DNA of 64,000 bases from Chloroflexota bacterium (GCA_016191395.1 JACPOS010000025.1:17158-81157); one strand, 5' to 3'. Positions 26,149-39,650 are shown, counted from the first letter of the stretch. The notes: generated from the letters alone by a model not told the origin. A program made the numbers and translations.

Positions 26149-27342
26149 CTATGCGATCCGGTCGACGAACCGCCTGATCCGGACGAGGGCCTCCTCGAGC
26201 CGCTCGTACGAGGTTGCGTAACAGGCGCGAACGTGCGCGGCGCCGGACGGTCCGAATGCGCTGCCGGGGATGACAGCGACGTGCTCCTCCTCGAGCAGCC
26301 GCTGCGCGAAGGTGTCGGCGTCCAGCCCGGTGGAGCTGACCCGGGGGAAGGCATAGAAGGCGCCGCGTGGCTCGAAGGTCTCGAGGCCCATCGAGTTGAA
26401 GCCGTCGACGACCAGCCGGCGACGACGGTCGTACTCCGCGCGCATGCGCTCGACGTCGGGCTCGCCGTCGACGAGGGCCGCGAGGGCCGCATCCTGGGCG
26501 ACCGTGGGCGCGGTCATGATCACGTACTGGTGGATCTTCAGGATCCCCTCCATGACCGGCGCCGGCGCGGCCACCCAGCCGATGCGCCAGCCGGTCATCG
26601 CGTACGCCTTCGAGAAGCCACCCATCAGGATGGTCCGCTCGCGCATGCCGGGCAGCGCGGAGAACGCCCGATGTCGGTACGACCCGTACGCCAGCCGATC
26701 GTAGATCTCGTCGCTGTAGACGAGGAGGTCGTGCCGTTCCGCGATCCGAGCCAGCTCGTCCTGCGCCGCGTCGGGCAGCACCGCGCCCGTCGGGTTGCAG
26801 GGGTAGCCGAGGAAGAGGCCCTTGGTCCGTGGCGTGATCGCCGCCTCCACCGCGGCCGGGTCCAGCGCGAAGTCGTCCTCGAAGCGCGTGGCGACGTGCA
26901 CGGCGGTACCGCCGGCGAACACGACGGCCGGCACGTAGGCGACGTACGAGGGTTCGTGCAGGATCACCTCGTCGCCGGCATCGATGGTCGCGCGCATCGC
27001 GAGGTCCAGCGCCTCCGACGCGCCGACCGTGATCAGCAGCTCCGTCCTCGGGTCGTACGACACCCCGTACAGGCGCTCCAGGTGCGCGGCGAGCGCGCGC
27101 CGGAGCTCGATGGTGCCGGAGTTCGAGGTGTAGTGGGTCCGGCCCTCGCGAAGGGACTCCACGCCTGCTTCGATGATGGACCGCGGCGTGTCGAAGTCCG
27201 GCTCGCCGATGCCGAGGCTGATCACGTCGGTCATCGTGGCCGCGATGTCGAAGAACCTGCGGATGCCGGACGGCGGGACGGCTCGAACCCGCTCCGCGAG
27301 GACACGGCCTGCAAGGGGCACGCGGGGGTTCGTGGTGACCAT
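26149..27342 (-). CDS. Class I/II PLP aminotransferase
   Basis: 397 residues. SLGIGEPDFDTP (about 43-54), GYPCNPTGAVL (Asn), YSDEIYDRLAYG (Asp-x-x-Tyr) and GFSKAYAMTGWRIGW (Schiff-base Lys) are in the order expected, with a C-terminal Arg in HVRACYATSYERL for the substrate carboxylate. It resembles aspartate, alanine or aromatic aminotransferases of the PatA/AspC-like group; which one is not decided. ATG at 27342 lies 9 bases after the glyA stop. Confidence 0.9.
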   Translation of the reverse strand: MVTTNPRVPLAGRVLAERVRAVPPSGIRRFFDIAATMTDVISLGIGEPDFDTPRSIIEAGVESLREGRTHYTSNSGTIELRRALAAHLERLYGVSYDPRTELLITVGASEALDLAMRATIDAGDEVILHEPSYVAYVPAVVFAGGTAVHVATRFEDDFALDPAAVEAAITPRTKGLFLGYPCNPTGAVLPDAAQDELARIAERHDLLVYSDEIYDRLAYGSYRHRAFSALPGMRERTILMGGFSKAYAMTGWRIGWVAAPAPVMEGILKIHQYVIMTAPTVAQDAALAALVDGEPDVERMRAEYDRRRRLVVDGFNSMGLETFEPRGAFYAFPRVSSTGLDADTFAQRLLEEEHVAVIPGSAFGPSGAAHVRACYATSYERLEEALVRIRRFVDRIA

Positions 27343-27351
27343 GCGCGAACT

Positions 27352-28596
27352 CTACTGCGCCGGGCCAGCGCCGAACCGGGCGGCCAGTGCCTCCGCGCGC
27401 GGTCGGACGGCCGCCGGATCGGGCGCCTGCAGCGCCTTGTCGATCAGCGCGGCGATCTCGGTCATCTCGGAAGGGCCCATCCCGCGCTGCGCCGGGCTCG
27501 TGGTGCCGAACCGGAGGCCGCTCGGGCGATCCGGCGTGCCCGGGTCGAACGGAATGACGTTGCGATTGCAGAGGATCGCCGCGGTCTCCAGCGCGACCTC
27601 CGCCACATCGCCCGTCACGCCGCGATGGCGCAGGTCCACGAGGACCATGTGGTTGTCCGTGCCGCCGCTCACGAGTCGGTCGCCGTAGCCCGCGAGTGCC
27701 GTGGCGAGGGCCGTCGCGTTGGCGCGGATGCGGCGCTGGGTCTCGCGGAACCCATCGGACGCGGCGATGCCCAGGCACACCGCCTTGGCGGTGATCCGCC
27801 CGAAGTCGGGGGCACCCTGCGTGCCCGGGAAGATCGCGCGATCGATCTTCCGAGCGAGGTCAGCGGTCGACAGGATCACGCCGCCATGGGGACCGAGCAT
27901 CGTCTTGTAGGTCGTGAACGTCACCGCGTCCGCATGCGGCACGGGGCTCGGCAGCTCGCCTGCGGCGACGAGGCCGGCGACGTGGGCCATGTCCACGAGC
28001 AGCTTTGACTCGACCTCTGCCGCGATCGCGGCGAACGCCGCGTAGTCGATCGCCCGCGGGTAGGAGCTGCCGCCGGTCACGATCAGGCGCGGCCGATGCC
28101 GGAGCGCCAGGTCCCGGACCTCGTCGAGGTCGATCGTCTCCGTGTCCGCGCGGACGCCGTAGTGCTCGAAGCGGTAGACCGCGCCGGTGATCGACGCCGG
28201 ATCGCCGTGCGAGAGGTGGCCGCCGTGCGCGAGCTGGAGGGCCAGGACGGCATCGCCGGGCTTCAGGAGCGCCCGGTAGACGGCGAGATTCGCGTTGACG
28301 CCGGAGCTCGGCTGGACGTTCGCGTGGCCGGCGCCGAACAGCGCCTTCGCCCGGTCGATCGCGAGCTGTTCGACTTCGTCGGCGAACTCGGTGCCCCGGT
28401 GGTAGCGCCGTCCCGGATAGCCCTCGGCGGTCTTGGCTGCGAAGACGGAGCCCAGGGCCTCCAGCACCGGGGCCGACGGCTCGCTCTCCGACGCGATCAG
28501 GTCGATGGTGCGCGCGCGGCGATCCGCCTCCTGGGCGACGAGGCGCGCGACGTCGGGGTCGACCGCGCCAAGATCGTTCGGCGCGCGCACGTTCAC
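27352..28596 (-). CDS. glyA: Serine hydroxymethyltransferase, divergent
   Basis: 414 residues. It converts serine and tetrahydrofolate to glycine and 5,10-methylene-THF, feeding one-carbon units to purine synthesis. Matches: LIASESEPSAPVLEALGS, GYPGRRYHRGTEFAD, ALQLAHGGHLSHGDP, LLVDMAHVAGLVAAGELPSP and TTYKTMLGPHGGVIL with the PLP Lys. Differences from standard GlyA are ASES for ASEN and Tyr for His before the Lys. GTG at 28596 overlaps the gatA stop as GTGA. Confidence 0.85.
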   Translation of the reverse strand: MNVRAPNDLGAVDPDVARLVAQEADRRARTIDLIASESEPSAPVLEALGSVFAAKTAEGYPGRRYHRGTEFADEVEQLAIDRAKALFGAGHANVQPSSGVNANLAVYRALLKPGDAVLALQLAHGGHLSHGDPASITGAVYRFEHYGVRADTETIDLDEVRDLALRHRPRLIVTGGSSYPRAIDYAAFAAIAAEVESKLLVDMAHVAGLVAAGELPSPVPHADAVTFTTYKTMLGPHGGVILSTADLARKIDRAIFPGTQGAPDFGRITAKAVCLGIAASDGFRETQRRIRANATALATALAGYGDRLVSGGTDNHMVLVDLRHRGVTGDVAEVALETAAILCNRNVIPFDPGTPDRPSGLRFGTTSPAQRGMGPSEMTEIAALIDKALQAPDPAAVRPRAEALAARFGAGPAQ

Positions 28597-30182
28597 GCGG
28601 CCACGAGGGCGGCAGCGCGCTCCACGGGCGTGGGGCCGGCTGGATCGTCGGCGAGGGCCAGCTGGGCCGGCTCCATCGTCCGCCAGGGCGCGTCGGCGGT
28701 GATGGCCTCGTAGCCGCGCCCGAAGCGCAGCAGCTCCAGCTCCGACCATGGAGCACCGATGAACTGGAGGCCCACCGGCAGGCCCTCGGAAAGCCCGCAG
28801 GGCACGGATACCCCCGCGATCCCGGCCATGTTCGCGGGCAGCGTGCACGCATCCGAGAGGTACATCGCGACCGGGTCGGCCGTCCTCGCGCCGAACTTGA
28901 ACGCCACCGACGGGGACGTCGGGGCGACCAGCGCGTCGATCCCCGACCCGAAGACCTCGTCGAAGTCGCGCTTGATGAGCGTCCGGACCTTCTGCGCCTT
29001 CAGGTAGAAGGCGTCGTAGTAGCCGGCGGACAGCGCATACGTCCCGAGCATGATCCGTCGTTTCACCTCGGGCCCGAAGCCTTCGCCGCGGGTCGCCAGG
29101 TAGTCCGCGATGAAGTCGCCGCCCGGCAGGCGCACGGAGTGGCCGTAGCGCACGCCGTCGTATCGGGCCAGGTTCGCGGATGCCTCCGCCGGCACCACGA
29201 TGTAGTAGGTGGCGAGGCCGTAGTCCGTGTGTGCGAGCGAGACCTCCTCGATCGTTGCCCCGGCGGCTTCCAGGTTGGCAACGGCCTCGCGGATGCGCGC
29301 CTCGACGCCCGGCTCCATGCCCTTCACGAAGTACTCGCGCGGCAGGCCCAGGCGCTTTCCGCGCAGCCAGCCTGCGGCCTCGTCGTCCGATCCCGGCAGG
29401 TGCAGAAGCCCGTCCGGGACCGGCACCGGCGCGGAGGTGGAGTCGCGATCGTCGCGGCCCGCGACTGCGTGCAGGAGGGCGGCGGCGTCGCGCGAGTCGC
29501 GCGCGAGCGGCCCGATCTGATCGAGGGACGAGGCGAAGGCCACGATCCCGTACCGACTCACGCGCCCGTACGTCGGCTTCAACCCCACGATCCCGGAGAG
29601 GGCCGCCGGCTGGCGAATGGAGCCGCCGGTGTCCGTCCCGATCCCGAACGGCGCATGGAACGCGGCGACGGCCGCCGCCGACCCGCCGCTGCTGCCGCCG
29701 GGAACCATGTCCAGGTTCCATGGATTGCTCACTGGCCCGTAGGCCGACCACTCGTTGGACGAGCCCATCGCGAACTCGTCCATGTTGGTCTTGCCGAGGA
29801 TGACGGCGCCGGCGTCGCGCAGCCGCTCGGTGACGTGCGCGTCGTACGGCGCGACGTAGCCCTCGAGGATCCGGGATCCCGCTGTGCACTGGCCGCCGGC
29901 CACGGACACCAGGTCCTTGAGCGCGATCGGCAGGCCGAGCAACGGGTGGAGGGCATCCAGGGCCCCCCGACCCTCGGCCCGTGCGGCGGCGAGCCGCGCG
30001 TCGGCGGCGTCCGCCTCCGCGAGCGCCTTCTCCCGCTCGATCACGAGCCAGGCGTTCAGCGCGTGGTTCTGACGCTCCGCGACCTCGAGGTGCGCGAGGG
30101 TCAGGTCCCGCGAGGAGACCTCGCCCGTCCGCAGGCGCCCGGCCAGCTCGTGCCCGAGCAGGCGCGTGAGGTCCGCGGCCAT
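28593..30182 (-). CDS. gatA: Glu/Asp-tRNA amidotransferase subunit A
   Basis: 529 residues, somewhat above the usual 480-490. The amidase triad is complete: Lys in PIALKDLVSVAG, cis-Ser in GGSSGGSAAAV and nucleophile Ser in GTDTGGSIRQPA. It releases ammonia from glutamine for the GatB transamidation site. The start is ATG at 30182, sharing one base with the gatC stop (TGATG). It makes the complex with GatC, encoded just upstream, and GatB, encoded 8 kb away and interrupted. Confidence 0.96.
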   Translation of the reverse strand: MAADLTRLLGHELAGRLRTGEVSSRDLTLAHLEVAERQNHALNAWLVIEREKALAEADAADARLAAARAEGRGALDALHPLLGLPIALKDLVSVAGGQCTAGSRILEGYVAPYDAHVTERLRDAGAVILGKTNMDEFAMGSSNEWSAYGPVSNPWNLDMVPGGSSGGSAAAVAAFHAPFGIGTDTGGSIRQPAALSGIVGLKPTYGRVSRYGIVAFASSLDQIGPLARDSRDAAALLHAVAGRDDRDSTSAPVPVPDGLLHLPGSDDEAAGWLRGKRLGLPREYFVKGMEPGVEARIREAVANLEAAGATIEEVSLAHTDYGLATYYIVVPAEASANLARYDGVRYGHSVRLPGGDFIADYLATRGEGFGPEVKRRIMLGTYALSAGYYDAFYLKAQKVRTLIKRDFDEVFGSGIDALVAPTSPSVAFKFGARTADPVAMYLSDACTLPANMAGIAGVSVPCGLSEGLPVGLQFIGAPWSELELLRFGRGYEAITADAPWRTMEPAQLALADDPAGPTPVERAAALVAA

Positions 30183-30481
30183 CACGCGTCGCCGCCGAGG
30201 ATCGGCGGCACGACGATGAAATCGCCCTCGGTGAGCTTCGCGTTGCGCAGGACGGCCTCGACCGGGAGGGATGCGGCAGCGACGTCCTCGCGCAGGATGT
30301 TCTCGATCTCGATCGTCTGGGCGGTGGGCGGGATCGCCGACGTGTCCAGCTCGGCGAGCTTCGCGTACTGGTCCAGGATGTGGTTGAGCTGGCCCTCGAG
30401 CCGGACGAGCTCCTCGTCGGTCAGTCGAAGGCGGGCGAGATACGCGACGTGCTCCACGTCCGAGCGGGTGAGTCCGGCCAC
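30182..30481 (-). CDS. gatC: Glu/Asp-tRNA amidotransferase subunit C
   Basis: 99 residues, normal for the family. LTRSDVEHVAYLARLRLTDEE (about 4-24) and the C-terminal LREDVAAASLPVEAVLRNA match GatC, the small wrapping subunit that stabilises GatA. GTG at 30481 is chosen because it gives the family's usual length before LTRSDV. The gene diverges from the GNAT gene with 21 bases between start codons, so promoters must overlap coding sequence. Coupled to gatA. Confidence 0.93.
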   Translation of the reverse strand: MAGLTRSDVEHVAYLARLRLTDEELVRLEGQLNHILDQYAKLAELDTSAIPPTAQTIEIENILREDVAAASLPVEAVLRNAKLTEGDFIVVPPILGGDA

Positions 30482-30502
30482 CGGCGGATGATACTTGGCG
30501 CC

Positions 30503-31339
30503 ATGCCCGTGCTCCGCCCGATGCTCCCGAGCGACGTCGATGCCGCCACCGAGATGATCCTGTCCAACGACTGGGGCGTCCGCCGCGACTTCCTCGCCTT
30601 CGCCACCAGCCAGCCGGCCTGCACGCCGATGGTCGCGGAATCGGACGGGGCCATCGTGGGGACGGGCGTCGGAACGTTGAACGGCGCCGTTGGCTGGATC
30701 GGGACGATCTTCGTGGACCCGGGATGGCGCGGCCAGGGCCTGGGCCGGGCGATCACGCAATCGATCATCGATCGCCTCGATTCGGGTGGCGCGCGAACCC
30801 TCGTGCTGGTCGCGACCGCGGACGGGCGACGGCTGTACTCGACGATGGGCTTCGAGGTGCAGACGCGCTACCGGATCCTCGAGGCGCCGGGGTTCGCCAC
30901 GTTGCCCGCCGGCGCTCCGAACGCGGTTCGGGCGTTCAGGCCTGACGACGTCGATGGGATGGTCGCGCTCGATCGGATCGGCAGCGGCGAGGAGCGCGGG
31001 CACCTCATCCGCCGATTCGCAACGCCCGACACCGCCAAGGTGCTGCCGGGACCCGACGGCTCCGTGGATGGCTTCGTCATTCGCGCGCCGTGGGGCGGAG
31101 GCGCGACCGTGGCACGTTCATTCGATGCGGCGACGGCCATCATCGACGAACGCCGCGTGAAGGCCGGCCCGGAGGGGCGCGTGCGCGTCGGGCTGCTGCA
31201 GGAGAACGAGGACGGCCTGGCGCGGCTGGAGGCGGCCGGGTTCACGCCCCAGTGGGCGGCGCCGCGGATGGTCCGCGGCGAGCCCATGGCATGGCATCCC
31301 GAATGGATCTGGGGCCAGTTCAACCACGCGATCGGCTGA
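30503..31339 (+). CDS. Tandem GNAT acetyltransferase
   Basis: 278 residues. The N-terminal GNAT domain (about 1-140) has IGTIFVDPGWRGQGLGRAIT, which is the acetyl-CoA-binding strand and Arg/Gln-x-x-Gly-x-Gly/Ala loop. The C-terminal half (about 145-278, from VRAFRPDDVDGM) looks like the second GNAT-like domain found in YitH-type proteins, ending in WIWGQFNHAIG. The substrate is unknown. It diverges from gatC and converges on the DinB gene. Confidence 0.82.
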   Translation: MPVLRPMLPSDVDAATEMILSNDWGVRRDFLAFATSQPACTPMVAESDGAIVGTGVGTLNGAVGWIGTIFVDPGWRGQGLGRAITQSIIDRLDSGGARTLVLVATADGRRLYSTMGFEVQTRYRILEAPGFATLPAGAPNAVRAFRPDDVDGMVALDRIGSGEERGHLIRRFATPDTAKVLPGPDGSVDGFVIRAPWGGGATVARSFDAATAIIDERRVKAGPEGRVRVGLLQENEDGLARLEAAGFTPQWAAPRMVRGEPMAWHPEWIWGQFNHAIG

Positions 31340-31345
31340 CGCGGG

Positions 31346-35179
<3,834 letters not shown>

Positions 35180-35285
35180 CGCCGGCCAGCGTATCGCGCA
35201 GATTGCGAGATTTCGGGTCCGATCGACCCCATACCTGGTATCGGCCGGCGTTCGCCGGCCTCGGGTCATCGGAGGGAGCACAACC

Positions 35286-35702
35286 ATGCGGCGTCTCGGC
35301 CTCGCGATCGCCATGATCGCCCTGTTCAGCGTGCTCGTTGCACCGTCGGCGTCCGCCGCGCCGCGATCGGCGTTCGAAGGCGCCTGGTCGAGCACGGACC
35401 CGGTCGACGGCAGCACCCAGCACCTGTACGTCACCGGCGGCACCAATGTGTCGATGACCTACGTTGACGAGTACGGCACCACCTGCGTGGAGATCGCGGC
35501 ACCGACGGTCGCCTTCACCGGCAACCTCACCGGGCGCGTCCAGGGCGACGACCTGTTCGCCTGGTTCAAGCAGGGTGGCTGCGGACCTCTCCTCGTGATC
35601 AGTGCGAGCATCAAGTTCGCCTGGACATTCCATTACGACCAGGCCACCGACACGCTGTTCGGCGCGATCGAGGACGGTCCCGCGACCTGGTACCGCGACT
35701 GA
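35286..35702 (+). CDS. Small secreted protein of unknown function
   Basis: 138 residues. MRRLGLAIAMIALFSVLVAPSASA is a clear Sec signal peptide, probably cut after SASAA. The mature part is about 113 residues, mostly beta in character, starting FEGAWSSTDPVDGSTQHLYV and with two Cys (TTCVEI and GGCGP) that may form a disulfide. GGAGGGAG lies 8 bases before the ATG. It reads like a small lipocalin- or META-like domain, but I do not assign one. Confidence 0.78.
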   Translation: MRRLGLAIAMIALFSVLVAPSASAAPRSAFEGAWSSTDPVDGSTQHLYVTGGTNVSMTYVDEYGTTCVEIAAPTVAFTGNLTGRVQGDDLFAWFKQGGCGPLLVISASIKFAWTFHYDQATDTLFGAIEDGPATWYRD

Positions 35703-35708
35703 GCGCGC

Positions 35709-35751
35709 GGCCGGCCTGGCTCGCGGCTAGCCCGTGAGCTCCAGGCCGGCC
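35709..35751. terminator. Inverted repeat between convergent genes
   Basis: GGCCGGCCTGG (35709-35719) and its exact complement (35741-35751) enclose a 21-base loop and overlap the last codons of pcrA. It could serve as a bidirectional terminator for the secreted-protein gene and pcrA. No U-tract is present. Confidence 0.45.
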
Positions 35752-38483
35752 AGCGAGGCGAGCAGTGTCTTGCGCCCGATCTGGGGATCGCGGAAGGCGA
35801 TCGTGACCTCCTCGTCGCTCCTCGTGAGCTTCGAGCTGACGACGATGCCGTCGCCCCATCGGGCGTGGCGGACGCGATCGCCGTCGCGGTAGCGGCGCTC
35901 GCCCGGGATCACCGGGCGATCGATCGGCCTCGGCGCAGGCCTGGCGCCGCCGCCGAGCGGGCGCACGACCTGGTCCGAGTCAGGAGTGGAGCTGTCCTCC
36001 CATGCCTCGACCGGGCGCCGGCCAAACGTGCCAGATCTCGCCCCGCCGGCAAACGCCTCGCGCCGGGCCGCGAGGTCACGCGACGGCTGGAACGTCTCGC
36101 CCGGGCGGGGCGCGCCCGGGCGCCCGCTCCCCTCGCGGAATGCCCCGGCTCCGGGCCGGATCGGGCGTCCGAAGCGCGTTGCGCCACGCCCGAACACGAG
36201 ATTGAGGTCGTCCGGCGCATCGTGGTCCGCGCCGTCCTCCGTCCTGGCACCCAGGCGGGGTCCGCTCATCAGCTCGGCCGGGATCTCGATGAGGAATCGC
36301 GACGGTTCGGCCATCCAGCTCGTGCCCGGACCGCGCCGGGTCGCGCGCTGCCAGGCGTGTGACAGGTACAGGCGCTCGCGGGCGCGGGTCATGCCCACGT
36401 ACGCGAGCCGCCGCTCCTCCTCCATGGGCCGCGGGTCCGGGTTGAAGCCGCGTTCGGCCTCAACTGCGCGGCCGGTCGGGAAGAGGCTCTCCTCCAGGCC
36501 GGCGATGAACACGACCGAGAACTCCAGACCCTTGGCCGCGTGCAGCGTGATCAGCGAGAGCATGTCCGCGTCGGACTGATAGCTGTCCTGGTCGGCGACG
36601 AGCGCCGTCTCCTCGAGCAGCCGGTCCAGGGCGTCGTCGGCCGACAGGTCGTCGTAGCGCGTCGTCACCTCGCGCAGCTCCAGGAGGTTGGCCCAGCGCT
36701 CTTCGCCCCCCTCGGTCCCGTCGGCGAGCATCGCGCGGTAGCCGGAGCGCTCCAGGACGTTGTCGAGGAGCTCCGGCAGCGGGAGCATCCCCACGCGCGA
36801 GCGCAGGCGCCGGATCAGCCCGACGAACTCGGTGATCGCGGTCCGGGCCCGGCCCGTCAGGTCCGGCAGCTCGCCCTCCGCGGCCTTCTCCAGGCCGAGC
36901 CAGTACGGGACGCCCTCGCGGGCGACGAACTCGCGCACGACGCCGATCGACTTGTCGCCGATCGCACGCGCCGGGACGTTGATGACCCGCTCGAAGCTGA
37001 CGGCGTCGGCGTCCGAGCGGAGGATCCGGAGGTACGCCAGCGCGTCCTTGACCTCGCGCCGCGAGTAGAACCGGGTCCCGCCGACGACCTGGTAGCGGAT
37101 CCCGTAGCGGAGGCACGCCTCCTCGATCGCCCTGGACTGCGCGTTCGTCCGGTACAGGACCGCGATGTCCCGCAGCTTCACGGTCCCGCCGTCGTCAGCG
37201 CGTCTCGTCAGCGCAGAGCCGCGGGTGCCGGTCAGCTCCTCGACGCGGCGCGCGATCCACTCGGCCTCCTCCTCCTCGTTGTACGCCTCGAAGCGCTCGA
37301 TGAGCCGGCCGCGATCGTTCTTCGTCCAGAGCTTCTTGTCGGTCCGCGCCTGGTTCTTCGACACGACGGCGTGCGCCGCGTCGAGGATCAGCTGGGTGGA
37401 GCGGTAGTTCTGCTCCAGCTTGATCACCGCGGCGTCGGGCCAGTCGCGCTCGAAGTCGAGGATGTTCCGGATGTCCGCGCCGCGCCAGCCGTAGATCGAC
37501 TGGTCGTCGTCGCCCACGACCGCGAGGTTGCGGTGCTTCGCGGCCAGCGCCTTGATCCACAGGTATTGCGGCCGGTTGGTGTCCTGGTACTCGTCCACGT
37601 GGAGGTAGCGCCAGCGCTCCTGGTACCGAGCAAGGGTCGCGGGCGACTCCTCGAACAGGCGGACGGCGTCGAGCAGCAGGTCGTCGAAGTCGAGCGCGCT
37701 GGCCTTCTTCAGTGCCGCGGTGTACAGCCGGGCGAGGCGCGCGACCTGGACCGTCGCGCCGGTGGCCAGGCGCATCGGCGGGATCTCGCCGGGATCCACC
37801 ATGTCGTTCTTGGCCCGGCTGATGGCGCCGAGGATCGCCTGCGGCCGGGTCTCGCCCTTCGCCTCCAGGCCCTCGTCGCGCAGGATCTGCTTCATCAGCT
37901 GCTGCTGGTCCTCGGTGTCGTAGATCACGAACCGACGATCCAGGCCGATCGCCTCGCCGTCCTTGCGCAGCACCCGCGCGCAGATGGAGTGGAAGGTCCC
38001 CGCCTGGACCTCCTTGCCCGGCTCGCCGACGAGCCGGATGATCCGCTCGCGCAGCTCCGCGGCCGCGCGATTCGTGAACGTGACCGCCAGGATCCGCCAC
38101 GGCGCCACGTTCTGGACGCCAACGAGATACGCGATCCGGTGCGCCAGCACGCGCGTCTTGCCGGAGCCCGCTCCCGCGAGGATCAGCACAGGGCCCTCGG
38201 TGGTCGTGACCGCGCGTGCCTGCTCCGGGTTCAGCCTGCCGAGGATCTCCCGCCGTCGCGAATCCGCGACCTCCGCCTGGTAGCGCTCGCGATCGGCCTT
38301 CGCCTTGGGGTCGCGCCAGGCCTCCGGATCGGGTCCATCGGCACCACCCGCGTCGCGCAGCCACTCCGGCTCATCCGGGGCGGCCGTGGCGCCGTCCGCG
38401 AGCTCCGCGAACTGAGTTCCTTCGACCGGCGCGTCCTCGTCCGAGGCAGCCTTGCGCCGTCGCGACGGGTCCGCGGGAGTCAC
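35727..38483 (-). CDS. pcrA: UvrD/PcrA-family DNA helicase
   Basis: 918 residues. Superfamily 1 motifs in order: LILAGAGSGKTRVLAHR (Walker A, about 100), VTFTNRAAAELRERI (Ia), LDFDDLLLDAVRLF, VGDDDQSIYGWRGAD (II/III), LEQNYRSTQLILDAA (IV), ITLHAAKGLEFSVVFIAGLE (V) and RRLAYVGMTRARERLYL (VI). An unusually long acidic/Ala N-terminus (about 85 residues) precedes the fold. A basic, Pro/Gly-rich tail leads to a C-terminal Tudor-like domain (GDRVRHARWGDGIVVSS) that binds RNA polymerase in PcrA. Start GTG at 38483. Confidence 0.95.
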   Translation of the reverse strand: MTPADPSRRRKAASDEDAPVEGTQFAELADGATAAPDEPEWLRDAGGADGPDPEAWRDPKAKADRERYQAEVADSRRREILGRLNPEQARAVTTTEGPVLILAGAGSGKTRVLAHRIAYLVGVQNVAPWRILAVTFTNRAAAELRERIIRLVGEPGKEVQAGTFHSICARVLRKDGEAIGLDRRFVIYDTEDQQQLMKQILRDEGLEAKGETRPQAILGAISRAKNDMVDPGEIPPMRLATGATVQVARLARLYTAALKKASALDFDDLLLDAVRLFEESPATLARYQERWRYLHVDEYQDTNRPQYLWIKALAAKHRNLAVVGDDDQSIYGWRGADIRNILDFERDWPDAAVIKLEQNYRSTQLILDAAHAVVSKNQARTDKKLWTKNDRGRLIERFEAYNEEEEAEWIARRVEELTGTRGSALTRRADDGGTVKLRDIAVLYRTNAQSRAIEEACLRYGIRYQVVGGTRFYSRREVKDALAYLRILRSDADAVSFERVINVPARAIGDKSIGVVREFVAREGVPYWLGLEKAAEGELPDLTGRARTAITEFVGLIRRLRSRVGMLPLPELLDNVLERSGYRAMLADGTEGGEERWANLLELREVTTRYDDLSADDALDRLLEETALVADQDSYQSDADMLSLITLHAAKGLEFSVVFIAGLEESLFPTGRAVEAERGFNPDPRPMEEERRLAYVGMTRARERLYLSHAWQRATRRGPGTSWMAEPSRFLIEIPAELMSGPRLGARTEDGADHDAPDDLNLVFGRGATRFGRPIRPGAGAFREGSGRPGAPRPGETFQPSRDLAARREAFAGGARSGTFGRRPVEAWEDSSTPDSDQVVRPLGGGARPAPRPIDRPVIPGERRYRDGDRVRHARWGDGIVVSSKLTRSDEEVTIAFRDPQIGRKTLLASLAGLELTG

Positions 38484-38547
38484 CGCGAGATTGTATTCGC
38501 CGGGCCTTCGCGCCCGGTCACCAGGGGCTATGCGCGAAGCCCCGTGA

Positions 38548-39540
38548 TCAGAGCCAGCGTCGCCAGCGCGCGAACGCCACGACCATGACCTCGAAGGCGA
38601 GGACGACGCCGAGGATGAGCCAGAACGACACCGGGTCGTCGTTCGAGACGGGCACGATGACGTTCATGCCCAGGAACCCGGCCGTGATGGTCGCCGGCAG
38701 GGCCATCACGGTCGCAAGGGTCAGCACCCGCATGACGTCGTTCGTCCGCTGCGCCGTCCGGGTCATGAGGATGTCGAACGAGCCGAGGACGACCTCGCGC
38801 GTCGCCTCGAGCGACTGGATTGCGCCCTCGAAGCGCGCGGCGACTGACAGGAACACGTCCGGGTCCACCGAAGCCACACCGCGTCCGAAGTCGGGACGAC
38901 CGAGGGCTGCGAACAGCTCCCGGTGCGCCGCGAGCAGTCGGCGCAGTCGCCCAATGCGCCGCCGAATGGCAACCAGCTGCGCGAACAGCTCACCCGTGCC
39001 CGGACGGGCCAGGGCGCGGGCATCGATCTCGTCCAGCTCGACCTCGAGCCCGTCGATGGCGGTGTGGTAGGTCGTGACGATCGCATCAAGCAGAGACGCC
39101 ACGAACTCCGCCGAATCGAGCTGGCCGATCGACGCGTCGGCCGCGATCCGCTCGTTGGTCACAGCGAGGAAGTCGAGGGCCCCGGAGTGGCTCGTGATCA
39201 CCACGTTCGGCGCGGCGACGATGTCGAGCCAATCGAGGTCCCCGGGGTGGCTCGGATCCGGCTCCGCGGCGACGCGCAGGTGGAAGTGCTGGCCGTGCAG
39301 CTCGACCTTCGGTCGTCCTCCGGGTGTCGCCAGCGCCCGGGCGGTCGAGACATCGAGGTCGAACCGTGCGACGAGCGCCCGAACGTCCTCGGACTCGGTC
39401 TCGCCGGTGAGGTCCACCCACAGCAGCTGCCGCGCCGACACCTTCGCTGCCAGCGCCTCTTCGAGCGTGAGCTCTCGGTCCGTGCGATCCGCGTCGAACA
39501 GCCGAATCCGAGCGGCGCTCGGCGAGTGGTCCTGCGTCAC
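38548..39540 (-). CDS. corA: CorA-family divalent metal transporter
   Basis: 330 residues from GTG at 39540 with GAGGA about 7 bases upstream; an upstream TTG at 39603 is less likely. A large cytoplasmic domain of alternating helices is followed by two C-terminal membrane helices. GFLGMNVIV holds the Gly-Met-Asn selectivity filter at the end of TM1, and WLILGVVLAFEVMVVAF is TM2. It takes up Mg2+ or Co2+ as a pentamer. Transcribed separately from groL, with a strong hairpin between. Confidence 0.9.
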   Translation of the reverse strand: MTQDHSPSAARIRLFDADRTDRELTLEEALAAKVSARQLLWVDLTGETESEDVRALVARFDLDVSTARALATPGGRPKVELHGQHFHLRVAAEPDPSHPGDLDWLDIVAAPNVVITSHSGALDFLAVTNERIAADASIGQLDSAEFVASLLDAIVTTYHTAIDGLEVELDEIDARALARPGTGELFAQLVAIRRRIGRLRRLLAAHRELFAALGRPDFGRGVASVDPDVFLSVAARFEGAIQSLEATREVVLGSFDILMTRTAQRTNDVMRVLTLATVMALPATITAGFLGMNVIVPVSNDDPVSFWLILGVVLAFEVMVVAFARWRRWL

Positions 39541-39625
39541 GAGGGAATCCTCGCGATCGTGTGCGCACGGACCATCAACGAATGTCCCCGTCGCACGGTG
39601 CAAAGCGCTACAGCCGGGAATCGAA

Positions 39626-39650
39626 GAGCCCGGGCCGTCGGCCCGGGCTC
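39626..39650 (-). terminator. Perfect 11-bp hairpin downstream of groL
   Basis: GAGCCCGGGCC, loop GTC, then GGCCCGGGCTC: a perfect stem. On the minus strand it is followed by TTCGATTCCC, a weak U-tract. It lies about 130 bases past groL and 86 before the corA start, so it most likely ends the groES-groEL transcript. Confidence 0.6.
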
